Of a DNA stretch of 64,000 nucleotides, positions 49,981 through 61,000 are shown one piece after another. This DNA comes from Cymbidium sinense (taxonomy: Eukaryota > Streptophyta > Magnoliopsida > Asparagales > Orchidaceae). Below the pieces are notes generated by a model. It was not told the origin of the DNA, made no database searches, and saw only the letters and a program-made list of their open reading frames with translations. The DNA is taken from assembly GCA_021442155.1 (NCBI GenBank), contig CM038215.1:3248976-3312975 (forward strand), given 5' to 3'. The position numbers and the translations under genes were made by a program. Position 1 is the stretch's first letter. Each line of letters starts with the position of its first letter.

Positions 49981-52900
49981 CATCCAATGCAAACGCTGAC
50001 GGTGGTGGGACACGCTTTATTGTGGGCCGTCTGATCAAAGATCGGATGGCCAAGATTAAATGTGAGATTCATAAGGAAAAAGAGGGGTTCTACTTATGAT
50101 CAAATCAGGATCATTCATTCTAATCATGTGGAATGGACAGTCCAGGATCTGTCACCTCCCGAGTGGCGAGATACGGATACCATCTATCGATCGTCACTTG
50201 ATTTGAGCTCACCCGAGCTCGGATGGAGATTAAATTAATCCCACACCTTTGGGGAATCCCAACAAACAAATCCAATGGTGGAGATCACACGAGATGCAAG
50301 TTTTCTTCACAAAGGACTAACCTATTTTAAGCTAAGGGTCAATTTTAATGGCATACCTCACCAGAGCTTATGACCAGTGGTTCCAACGATTGAGGAAGCT
50401 CCATTTGGTAGAAATGAAGCCCTGTGGAGCCGTACAAGTGTTGATTTGGTGTGGTTTGGTTGGAAGACCAACCCACGACACATAACCAATCAGCCTTGAT
50501 TGAACTCCACTCTCTGATCATTGTGAAGCTTGAGAAATGATTCATTTTGACTCGTCTAGGTCCATGGATGGTGTGTACAAATTTAATTGCACTTTGGTTG
50601 TGAAATGGGGAATGGCAACCACTGGTTCGCTCTCATGTTTTGATTTTACGTAAAACTAAGAATGGGAATTTGGGGAGCTCGAGAAATGCAAGGGGAAACT
50701 CTCGGATATCTGTCATTGGCTGCCAGGGTTAAATCGAGTGTGGGTGTGGGTGTCTGAGTGAGAATGAGGGGGGTATACCACCTCCTTTCTTAGCTTGGAT
50801 GGTGATGATTGTTTCAACTTTTTGATGAAATGGTCACCATGGGGAGCTCAATTTAGGCAGAGAATCCTTCCACTTGGCCTCTCAAGAGTGGAGGAAGGTG
50901 TGGGAGTGGCTGCTATGAAATTCATGGGTGTCCTTGGTGGTTTGAAATGCTCCAATGGGAATGGGGAGGTAAATTTACCTCCCCATGAGTCATGGTAGAC
51001 CCAACCACCCTAGGTCAGCAAGAATAGTCCTTGGTGCCTAAGTGGACCTATGAATGGGTGCCAAGTGGCCAAGGGGAGGAAATGACCAGAAGTGCAAGTG
51101 TCTTATCCCATGGGATGCCTTAGACCCAAGGTCAAAGTGGTCATTTGGCTATGGGTTTGATTTGGGCAAAATTGAAATGGATCAAAAGTGGGTTAGCCAA
51201 AATTTCAAGTGGTTTGGAGTTTATTTGGTTTGATTTGGCTTGATTTGACCTATTTAGGTCAAATTGGGTTAAGTTGAGTCAAGTTGATCAATTGGTCAAA
51301 TTGGGTCAAACCAAGGGTTGGGTCAAGTTGACATGACTATTTGGAGTGTATTGGTGTCATCAGTTCGATTCAATTTTCTTTGGATTTGATTTTGGGTCTT
51401 CTGGATTCATATAGGTCAAATGAGTCAAGTTGACCAATTTGATCAAATTGGCCAAATTGGCTTAGGTTCGGTGTTGGTTCAAGTTCAATTGGTTATTTAA
51501 AAACGATTTTATGCTTTGGTTTGAATAAATTTAGATTTCATTTGGATTTTGGCCAATTTGAAGGTCAATTTTGGCTAGCTTAGGTTAGGTTGACCAATTG
51601 GTCAAATTAAGCTCATTAATGGCTTTGTCCAAGTTCAATAATCTGTTTGGGATGAACTTGAACCATTGGTTGCAATCAATTAGGGTTGGATTATGATTTG
51701 ACCTATTTTGGCTTTTTTGGCCACTTTGGGTCAACTTGGGTCAAATGGCCAATTGGACTTGGTTTGGCTCAATTGAGGGTTTGGTCATGTTCAATCATTG
51801 ATTATGAATTAGTTTGAATCAAAGTTTTAATAAATTTGGCATATGTTGTGTTTTTGGCTAGTTTAGGTTTCATTTGGGCTAAAGGATGACTTGGTCAATG
51901 GGCTAGGTTGACTTGGTTTGACCCAATTCAAGACAATTGATTAACCTAGATGATCATGATATGAGGTTTGGATGGGCTTAGTTCAATCCAATTTAGGTTG
52001 GATTAGAATTAAGCTCAAAAGGGTCTTTAGGTCACTTTAGGTCAAGTGGACCTAAATGGGTCAATTGGCTTGACCATGGCTTGATTAAAGTTTAGTTAAA
52101 CTCACATATGAACCTAGGATTGAAATATAATTCCAATTGCAATTTTTTTGGAGTCAAATAGATTTTGGTTCATATGATAATTTCAAGTCAAAAGGGGTCA
52201 ACATAGGCTAGACTTGAGTTGACTTGAATTCGGTTTGATAATTGTATTTTATGTTTATATTTGGAACAATGATTGAAGGAATGATTGAATCATGAAGAAA
52301 TTCATGAGTTCTGAATTGATTTGGGTATCATTTAGCCAAGTTCAAGAAATTGGCTAAAAATGGCTAAAATTGGAAATTTGATTTGATTTGAGTTTGATTT
52401 TGGCAATTTGGATTTATATTTCATTTATATTTGAGAATATAAATGAAAATATTAATGGTTCATGAAAAAATCACTTGAGTTTGGAGTGATTTGCAAGCAA
52501 ATTTGACCAAGCTTATGGGTCTAGGTCAAAAGGGCTAATAAAGGAAACATGTTTAATTTGATTTGATTTTGGTCATTGGAGGGTGGATTTCATTTAGATT
52601 TGTGAATATAAATGAAGGAACAATTGATTTATAAAGAAATATTTTGTGTTTGGGATAGTTTGGATTGATATTTGACTAAGCTTATGAGAGTGGTTCATAA
52701 GACTTAGGAGAGAAATTTGTTCTTGAATGTAATTTGAGACTAAGTTGTTTGGTTTAGAATTGATTTATGATTTGATATTTGATTTGAGATTAAATTGATA
52801 TTTGAGAAAATCAATTGAATTGGGGTTGATTTGAATTTGGTTAAGGCTAAGTCCATAAGATGAAATCAAAGGGCTTAGCAAGAGTTTGATCAAGGGCTTT

Positions 52901-53194
52901 AATCATTTGGCTTGGAATTTGATTTATGATTTAGAGTTTGAATTGATATTTGAATTTGAGGTTTGGTTTGAGAAGGAAAGCATGGGTTGGGTTTAGGCCA
53001 TAGGGTAGGCAAGTTTTCCTATGTCCCTAAGACATAAACTATTCCTATGGCTAAGCCTTCTAAGTCTCTAGGCTTAAGTTAAGTGTTCACCTAATCACTA
53101 GATGTGTCTTAAGACTAATGAGCTCTTAGTATCTACAACAGTCCTAGATATATGATGAGGAAGTTGAGAGCTCACTTCAAAGGTGAGGTCAACA

Positions 53195-53827
53195 AAAGGG
53201 GGCCCAATAGGTGTGGTGTAACTAACAAGGCACACAACATGTATTGGTGTTGACTGAGACGATCAACAACATCTGAAGGATTGCAAGCGCTAACAGAAAT
53301 GATCTACTCCTAAACTTGAGATGTAGAAAGAATAAAGATCTTAGTGCTATGCAACTCAACTTATGCCAAGGGCGCAAGAGAGGAAGAAAGAGTCCTTTGA
53401 GGGATCAAGCATGTGAACCTTCCACTTGGGAAATAGGTTCAGATTATTTGTAGAGGATAAGGGATTGAGTTGGTTTGACATGATTTAGGGAGAAAAGATC
53501 TATTGGGGATAAGTGCATGAACCTTCTATTAGGGAAGCAGGTTTAGGTTATCCACTAGGGATAGAGGTTTAATTTTATGAGGGCTCCACTAGAGAGAGGT
53601 TATGGTTTATGCCTCGCTGGGGAGAAATTTGATTTGGTTTAATTAGTCAGTGTCCACTGGGGATGAGAAATCGATTTGATTTGTTGGCTTATAATTTGAG
53701 GCTCCACTGAGGGAGAGGATATGATTTGGTTTTGGAGGGCACATCCGTTGGAGATATGAGCTCAAATCTATTAGGGTTAAGGTAGATTTAATTTGGATAA
53801 TGGAGGGAGGATGGTAATTTGAGAAAT
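53195..53827 (-). repeat. Gypsy 3' non-coding region, short-period repeats
   Basis: Between the LTR-D end and the 312-base repeats. Phrases such as CCACTGGGGA / CCACTAGGGA / CCACTGAGGG recur about every 40-70 bases (53500-53770), separated by gatttgatttggtt-like words. No frame is recognised; the 53643-54047 minus frame is repeat-derived. It is probably part of the untranslated 3' region of the minus-strand gypsy element whose integrase is at 56040-56745. Confidence 0.5.
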
Positions 53828-55350
53828 GGACCCTATCGGTGTGCGATGGATCCACTAAGAAGGGGCTAATGTCAGCCTTATCCTGTCTTAGATTTACAAA
53901 TACAAAAGGATAGTCTACCGGTTGTGTGACAGAGCTAACCAACCTAAGGGGTGCCTTTCGATGTGCAATAGTCAAGTCAGGAAGAAAACTTGTAGACTTA
54001 CAACTTCCTAAATAAGGAACCACTAGGGTGATCTGCTGGTAGCACAATAAATCAAACCCGACCTAAAGTGACTATTGAGTGAATGTCATTATGGACTTAT
54101 ATCAACTCAAAAATAGACAGGGTTAATTTTATTTTAGATGGACTCTATCGGTGTGCGATGGATATACTAAATAAGAGCTAATATCAGCTTAGACCTATCT
54201 TAGATTTACAAATCCAAAGGGAAAGTCTACCAGCCATGAGGTAGGACTAACCAACCTAAGGGTTTCCCTTCAGTGTGCAATGGTCAAGTTAGAAAGAAAG
54301 CTTGTAGAATTTTATCCTCCTAAATAAGGAACCATTGGGGTCATCTGCTGGTTGCACAACAAATCAAACCTGACCTAAAGTGACTATTTGAGTGAAGGCT
54401 GTTGTAGACTCATATCGACTCAAGAATAGTCAGAATCAATATAATTTTGGATGGACCATGTCAGTGTACGATGGATCTACTAAGAAGGAGCTAATATCAG
54501 CCTAGACCTATCATAGATTTACAAATCCAAAGGGATAGTCTACCGATCATGGGGTAGAGCTAACCAACCTAAGGGGTGCCTTTTGATGTGCAATGGTCAA
54601 GTGAAAAAGAAAGCTTGTAGCATTACAGCTTCCTATCAAGGAACCACTGGGGTTGGTTGATAGCATAACAAATCGAACACAACCTAAGGCTGCTCGTCGG
54701 TGTGCAACAGTCGTGATGGAAAGAATGCGTTAGAGAATTATATCTTGCAAAGCAAGGATGACCGCTGGGGTGACCTATTGGTTGCACAATAAGTCGAACA
54801 TGTCCTAAAGGCCACTACTGAGAGAGTGCCGACCCAGTGACTTATCTTAGCTCAAAAGTAGTCAGGCGATTCTAATAGGGAGTTTTGCTGACACTGCCCT
54901 AAAGATAGGATACCTGCTTGGGAAAAGGTACCGCTATGGGTTTTCCTTTTAATCCATAAGAGAAAATATATATTTTTTTATATATTTGTGTGGACCTTGT
55001 TGGTGTGTGAGGGACCATATTGAGAATGAGCTAATATCAGCCTAGTCCTATGTCAAATTTACTAGACCAAGGGAGAATCTGCATATCCATAAGAGAAATT
55101 CTCTAACCACAGAGGTGGATACTAGGAAAGGGGGACTGTCCAATCCAATAGTAACCCAAGTAGTGCCTAAATGGGGTCACTAAGGATGTGATCCAAATAG
55201 AGTGCCCATAGGAGAGGTGCCCACTAGAGGCTTTATCTAGGACCAAAAAAAAAAGCATATCATGGCTAACTCTAGGAGAAAGCTTGTAGACTTACATCTG
55301 CCATGAGTGTGTATCCACCGGGTGGGTCACTACTAGCATAGTGATAACCA
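53828..55350 (-). repeat. Tandem repeat of about 312 bases
   Basis: Units begin at 53828, 54140 and 54453 with GGACCCTATCGGTGTGCGAT-like sequence, each followed in the same order by 'agctaatatcagcctagacc', 'gatttacaaatcc', 'gctaaccaacctaaggggtg', 'gcttgtagacttaca' and 'ggaaccactggggt'. More diverged or truncated units follow, with a recognisable start at 54992 and partial phrases on to about 55750. Spacing of the first units is 312 and 313 bases. Tandem repeats of this sort are known from the 3' untranslated part of Tat/Ogre-like gypsy elements. Confidence 0.8.
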
Positions 55351-56039
55351 ACCATCCTAAGGTTCTAGTTGATTTGCACTGATCAATCTAAGAAGAAGGC
55401 TTGTAGATCGAGATACTCTATCATCAGTGGGATAGATGTTATCCAACCTAGGGCAACTACTAAGCAGGGAGTCCCATGTAAGGACTAGACCTAGATTTAA
55501 AGTAGTCAAGAGGAAAGGACCCACTAGGGGACTTATCCTAAACCTCAAATATACTCGACCCAGACATATCATGATGGCTAGTCCAAGAAGAAAGTGTATA
55601 AAGTTACATCTTCTTAAACAAAGTTAACATGGGTAGCTTATCGGCTGTGTAGTAAGGCCTACCAAACTAATAAAGTGCTTGTCAATTTCTAATGGTCAAG
55701 TTAATAAGAAAGCTTGTAGACTTACAGCTACCAGAAAAGTAACCAATGGGCTGACAAACTATCAAGATAGCATGTTAGCTCGACCTAGAGCAACTAATGA
55801 GTGAGTGCCACAAGGGGCTTTATCCCACATCAAAATAGCCTGAGACAAAAGGTATGTGTTTGTTTTATATGTGGTTGTGTGTAGTTTGTGTTTATGTTTT
55901 GATGATGCAGGATAGGACGCTGCTTGAGTTCCATACACATACCCTAAACACATCATGGAAAAGATATTTCTCAACATGGAAGAGGCAAAATTTAAGATGA
56001 AAGAAATTTTATTGATGATTTATTTGAAATAGGGATAAG
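55351..56039 (-). other. Decayed tail of the gypsy 3' region
   Basis: Contains diverged phrases of the 312-base repeat up to about 55750, then a unique stretch. The minus frames at 55357-55572 and 55762-55977 show no known domain. The latter lies just downstream of the integrase C-terminus on the minus strand and may be non-coding. Confidence 0.45.
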
Positions 56040-56745
56040 ATTTCTTTAAGTAGAGCTCGTTGATTGGAAGAATAGGGCGCTATCCCTTACAATTTATAAG
56101 CTGATAAGATCCTCCTTAGTAGGCCTTCTCTATTGTAAAAGGGCCTTCCCAAGTGGGTTCAAACTTACCTCCCATTTTTTGATGCGCAACAATTAGTCTC
56201 CTTAGAACTAAAATAAGCTCTCGTACTTGAAAAGCTCTAGGTTAGACCAGCTTATTATGAGCTTGAATCATTTTGGCTTTGTACAACTTCAGGTTTTGGC
56301 ATGCCTGGAGGCATCTCTCCTCTAAACCTTTGAGCTCTTCTAACCACAACTTGGTATTCTGCACTGTTGTGATTTTACTACCCACTGCTATCCTTAATGA
56401 TGGGAGTTGGACTTCTAATGGTAGGACTACTTCAGACCCATGCACTAAGGAGAATGGGGTAGATTGAGTTGGAGTTCTGTGTGTGCTATGGTAAGCCCAC
56501 AAGGCTTCAACTAATTGCTCATGCAACTATCGCTTGTTGTTGTTGAGTGTCATTTTTAATATTTGGATGAAAGTTTTGTTGAAGGCTTCTGCTAAGTCAT
56601 TTTCCCTCGAGTAGTAGATGGTAAAGTATCTCCAATCTATGATGTGTCTCTAGGCAAAGCTACTGATTTTAGTGCTCTTGAATGTAGTACCATTATCGGA
56701 TATAATTTATTGAGGCACCCTATTGGTTAGAAAAATTTCTATAGG
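56040..56745 (-). pseudogene. Ty3/gypsy integrase fragment
   Basis: Integrase inserts retrotransposon cDNA into the genome. On the minus strand, from 56745: FLTNRVPQ, a stop, IISDNGTTFKSTKI with the second catalytic Asp (near 56705), SREND.AEAFNKTFIQIL with the expected catalytic Glu region, HEQLVEALWAYHSTHRTPTQ, STPFSLVHGSEVVLPLEVQL, PSLRI, then the C-terminal part with GGKFEPTWEGPFTIEKAYYG and LPINELYLKKSYP. The open part is 56242-56526. The N-terminal zinc domain and first Asp are missing because an LTR fragment (LTR-E) interrupts at 56746. Stops show it is dead. Orientation is opposite to LTR-C and LTR-D. Confidence 0.85.
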
Positions 56746-57530
56746 AGTCGCCTTTCAAATCTGTGGGGAGAAATGAAAAGGCAAGCATATATAAATTTAT
56801 ATTTTTAGGATGCCATGCAGAACTGTAGATGTACTTATTCAAGTGATCAAGTACATCATCAAGGAATAATATACTATCTCGAAAGGTAGAAGTCACTACC
56901 ATTTAATGGACATAATCACCTCAACAAAGACTCCTAAGGATGATGGGTATGCATATATACCAGAGATTCTTCCCATAATTTACATGGAAAAGTAAAGCAG
57001 GGTTTATTTTAAACTAGGTTCATTAAGTTCCCTACAAGGGCATGCCCTCATAGTTAATTGCATCCCAAGGAATGGAGATCCTTTAGGAAAACTCTCGATT
57101 AAAATAAATGATCATTGTCTTTAAAGATTTCAATAGGAAAAGACTATCAATCGATTTGTTCATTTTTGAAGATCAATAGGATTGATCAAAGAGGGAGTTA
57201 TTATCGAAGCCAAAAGAGAAGATAATTAGGAGATGTCCATAATGCTAGGAAACCTAACGAGCATCTCAAACTATCCTACGATTGAGCATTACATTTTTTT
57301 TAAAATTGATTTAGTTTGTTTGAGTTGCATTTTTCATTAGAAATTTAGGACTTATGATTCCTTAACACATGAATAAGGAAATGCCTAAGAGGTGAGGATT
57401 TAAGCTTATGGCCCACAAAAGGGAGAAGCAACATCAGAATCTAAATCTAGGGAGCTTTGGTGAGGGCTGAAAGCACAATCTAAATCTAAGGTGAAAATGG
57501 ATATTTGGTTTGCCTCCATAAGAGAGGACA
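56746..57530 (+). mobile_element. LTR-E, 5' fragment of long LTR
   Basis: Collinear with the first ~0.75 kb of LTR-D and, in reverse, with LTR-A near 4050-4801. It starts near GGAGTCGCCTTTCAAATC, contains the 'aggactcctaaggatgatgg'-type block at ~56930, and ends with 'ctaaatctagggagctttgg' and 'ataagagaggacaact' (compare 45945-46020). It sits between gypsy integrase and gag, both on the other strand. The minus frame 57406-57681 runs across the LTR-gag junction and so is partly chimeric. Confidence 0.75.
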
Positions 57531-58083
57531 ACTGTTTTGTCTCAGGCTTCTTCTTAAACACCTTCTGCAGCTTAGGCCTATATGATTGGTCGGGAAAGGG
57601 CAACTGTTTTGCTTCCTCTTGTAGGCAAGCTGTCTTGTTGATTAATTTCTCGAATGTTTTGATGGTAAAGCCCTTAAGCAAGAAGGTGACTGGGCCATGG
57701 ATATTTTTTAGAAGAATCCCTATGTCATGCTATTCGGACAGTTGTGGTTCGCATTTCATGAACAAGTTGCGCCACTTGAGAATGTAATCAAAAAGGGACT
57801 CGTTGAGTTTCTGTTTCTCTACAATGAGATCGCCTACAATCACTCTCTACTGAGCTCCAGCAAACCTGTTGATGAAGAGTTGCTCCAACTCAACAAAAGT
57901 ATTCATCGAACTGTTGAGTAGCTCAACGTACCAATTAAATGCAACACCTGACAGACTGCTAACGTAAAGGCAAAAGAGGAGTATGTTACTGCCACCGGTG
58001 TTGCAATAGCCGACTCTAAAGTGTACAATGTATTATCGTGGGTTCCCACTACCATCAAAGATCTTGAAGGATGGTGGCACAAA
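57531..58083 (-). pseudogene. Ty3/gypsy gag fragment
   Basis: On the minus strand from 58083: VPPSFKIFDGSGNPR, YIVHFRVGYCNTGGSNILL, SSLSGVAFNWYVELLNSSMN, TFVELEQLFINRFAGAQ, VGDLIVEKQKLNESLFDYIL, KWRNLFMKCEPQLSE, then KGFTIKTFEKLINKTACLQE. This is the retrotransposon gag (capsid) domain of plant gypsy elements, including the conserved W-Y, FxxRF and DYxxRWRNL-type motifs. At least two stops are present. The N-terminus is cut at 58083 where array IV begins. With the integrase at 56040-56745 it is probably one element that lost protease, RT and RNase H. Confidence 0.85.
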
Positions 58084-61000
58084 ACTCTAAATAAAAATCT
58101 AAACCTAAAAATTAAACCTAAAAATAAATAAAAAATAAAACCTAAACCCTAAACTAAAAAAGAAACTAAACTTAAAATAAACAAAATAAAATAAACATAA
58201 ACCTTAACTAAAATAAAGTAAACTAAAATAAATAAATGTAAACCTAAAATAAACTAAACCTAAACCCTAAACTAAATCAAATAAAATAGACTAAAAATAA
58301 ACTTAAACTTAAACTAAAAAAAACCTAAAAAAAAAAACATAACCTAAAAAATAAAATAAAAACATAAACATAAAAATAAAAAATAAAACCTAAACCTAAA
58401 AAAGAAAATAAAAATAAAATTAAACAAAAAAAAAACATCAACCTAAACCTAAACCTAAAAAATAAACTAAAATAAAAAAAATTAAAGCTAAAATAAATAA
58501 ACTAAACTCCATAAAAAATATAAAATAAACTAAACTAAAATCCATAAAAAATGAACTAAATAAACCTAAACCTGTTGGTTTACTTAATTAAAAAAAAAAC
58601 TTTAAACCCTATACCCTAAATCATAAAACTAACCTTAAACCCTAAACCATAAACCTACAAGCCTAAACCCCAAGCCCTAAACCTACAACCCTAAACCCTA
58701 AACCCCAAACCCTAAACTAACCCTAAACCCTAAACCCTAAAAAGCGAAAAACCTAAACCTAAACTAAATAAAACATGAAAATAAAATAAATAAATAAACC
58801 TAAAAAAAATAAAATAAAATAAAAACATAAACTAAATTTGAAACCTAAACCTAAACTTAAACCTAAATCGAAAATGAAAATAAAATAAAAAATTAAAACT
58901 AAATAAAAATAAATTAAATAAAAACCTAACAAAAATAAAAACTAAACCTACAATAAAAATAAAATAAACCTAACATAAATAAAATAAAAACTAAATAAAA
59001 ACAAAAACCTAAACAATAAACCTAAAAATAAAACCCAAAAATAAATAAAAAAAACCTAAACCCTAAACTAAAAAAAACTAAACCTAATATAAAAATAAAA
59101 TAAACCTAGACCTACACTAAAATAAACAAAACTAAAATAAATAAAACCTAAACCTAAACCTAAAATAAACCTAAACTTAAACTAAATAAAATAAAGTAAA
59201 ATTAAAAGAAACCTAAACCTAAACGAGAAAATCAAATCTAAAATAAACATAAAATAAAAACCTAAAACCTAAACCTAAAAAAATAAAATAAAACCATGAA
59301 CCTAAACCTAAAAAAATAAAAATAAAACCTAAACTTAAAAAAGAAAATAAAAATAAAACTAAACTAAAAAAATAAACCTATAAAATAAACTAAAATAAAA
59401 ACCTAAACTAAAATAAATAAAATACAAACAAACCTAAATTATAATAAAAATAAAGTAAACAAAAATAAAAAAATAACAAACAAAATAAACCTAAACCTAT
59501 CGGTTTACTTAATTTAAAAAAAATTAAAAAAAACACCTTAACCTTAAACCCTAAAACTAACCTTAAACCCTAAACCCTAAACCCTAATCCTACAACCCTA
59601 AACCCTAAACCCTAAAACCCTAAAACCCTAAATCCTAAACCCTAAACCTTAAACACCAAATCTTAAATACTATACCCTAAACCATAAAACCTAAACCCTA
59701 AAAACCTAAAAACCTAAACCTAAACTAAATAAAATATAAAAATAAAATAAAATAAAAACCTAAACTAAAACTTAAAACTAAACCTAAACCTAAACCTAAA
59801 AATAAAATAAAATAAAAAAATAAAAATAAAACTAAATTAAAATAAAGAAAAACCTAAACTAAACTAAAAAAATTGAATAAAGCTAAAAATAAAAAAACCT
59901 AAATAAAATAAAACCCAAACATAAAATAAAAATTAAACAAACCTAAAATAAAATTAAATAATAACTGAATGAAAACCTAACCCTAAAAACTAAACCTCAA
60001 AATAAAAAAAAAATAAAACCTAAACCCTAAACTAAAAACAAAACTTAAACCAAAAATAAACTAAATAAAATAAACTTAAACCTAAACTAAAATAAACTAA
60101 ACTAAAATAAATAAAACCTAAACTAAACCTAAACTAAATAAAATAAAATAAAAATAAACCTAAACCTAAACTAAAAAAATAAAACCATAAATAAACCTAA
60201 ATTAAAAACCTAAAACCTAAACCTTAAAAATAAAATAAAAACCTGAACCTAAACCTAAAAAATAAAAATAAAAATAAAAATAAACTAAAAAAAACCTAAA
60301 CCTAAAATATAAACCTAAAAAATAAACTGAAATATAAACCTAAACTAAAATAAATAAAACTAAAATAAAAATAAAAACTTAATAAAAATAAAAATTAAAA
60401 ATAAAATAAACTAAATTAAATAAAAATAAACTAAATAAACTTAAACCTATCGGTTTACTTAATTTTTGAAAAAAAAACCTGATACCCTAAATCCTAAACC
60501 CTAAACCCTAAAAGCATAATCCCTGAAACCATAAACCCTAAAAGAAAAAACCCTAAAATGCGAAACCCATAAACCCTAAACACTAAACCCTAAACCCTAA
60601 GCAAACCCTAATCCCTAAACCCTAAACTCTAAACCCTAAACCCTAAACCCTAAAAACCATAAACACTAAAACCTAAACACTAAACCATAAACCTTAAACA
60701 CTAAACCCTGACCCTAAACCCTAAACCCTATAAACCTACAAAACTAAACCTAAACTTAATAAAACCTGAAAATAAAATAAATAAAAAAACCTAAACCTAA
60801 ATAAAATAAAAATATAAAATAAATTAAAAACCTTAACTAAAAGTTAAACCAAACATAAAAAATAAAATAAAATAAAATAATAAAAAATAAACTTAAACCC
60901 TAAAAAAATAAGAACCTAATCGAAACTATAAAATAAAATATACCTAAGAATAAAAAACCTAAATAGAATAAAAAAAATAAATGTAAAATAAAAAATAAAC

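Larger units (their letters stand above)
45312..53194 (+). mobile_element. LTR-D, most complete long LTR (~7.9 kb)
   Basis: Begins TGGTGTTTGTTTTTGA (identical to the LTR-B start) and ends GAGGTCAACA (as LTR-B and LTR-C), so it has TG...CA termini. Order of landmarks: 'aggactcctaaggcatgat' start block, GGCTTAGCACC-type block near 47065, a direct duplication at 48030-48420, a (TA)n tract, blocks of ATTAATTAA near 49250-49450, a GC-rich G-box patch at 49905-49990, the segment 50340-50420 shared with the start of the window, the TTGACC-rich zone 51230-52110, and the terminal ~0.8 kb. The small frames at 46252-46455, 50345-50545 and 50795-50998 are not conserved between copies, and I recognise no protein. 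Such length is extreme for an LTR; it could instead be a non-autonomous element, but the termini match a solo copy in the LINE. Confidence 0.7.

Noticed and set aside
53828..55350. CRISPR-like or gene-family array
   Set aside because: Repeat units are long, contiguous and non-coding with no spacers, in a plant retroelement context.
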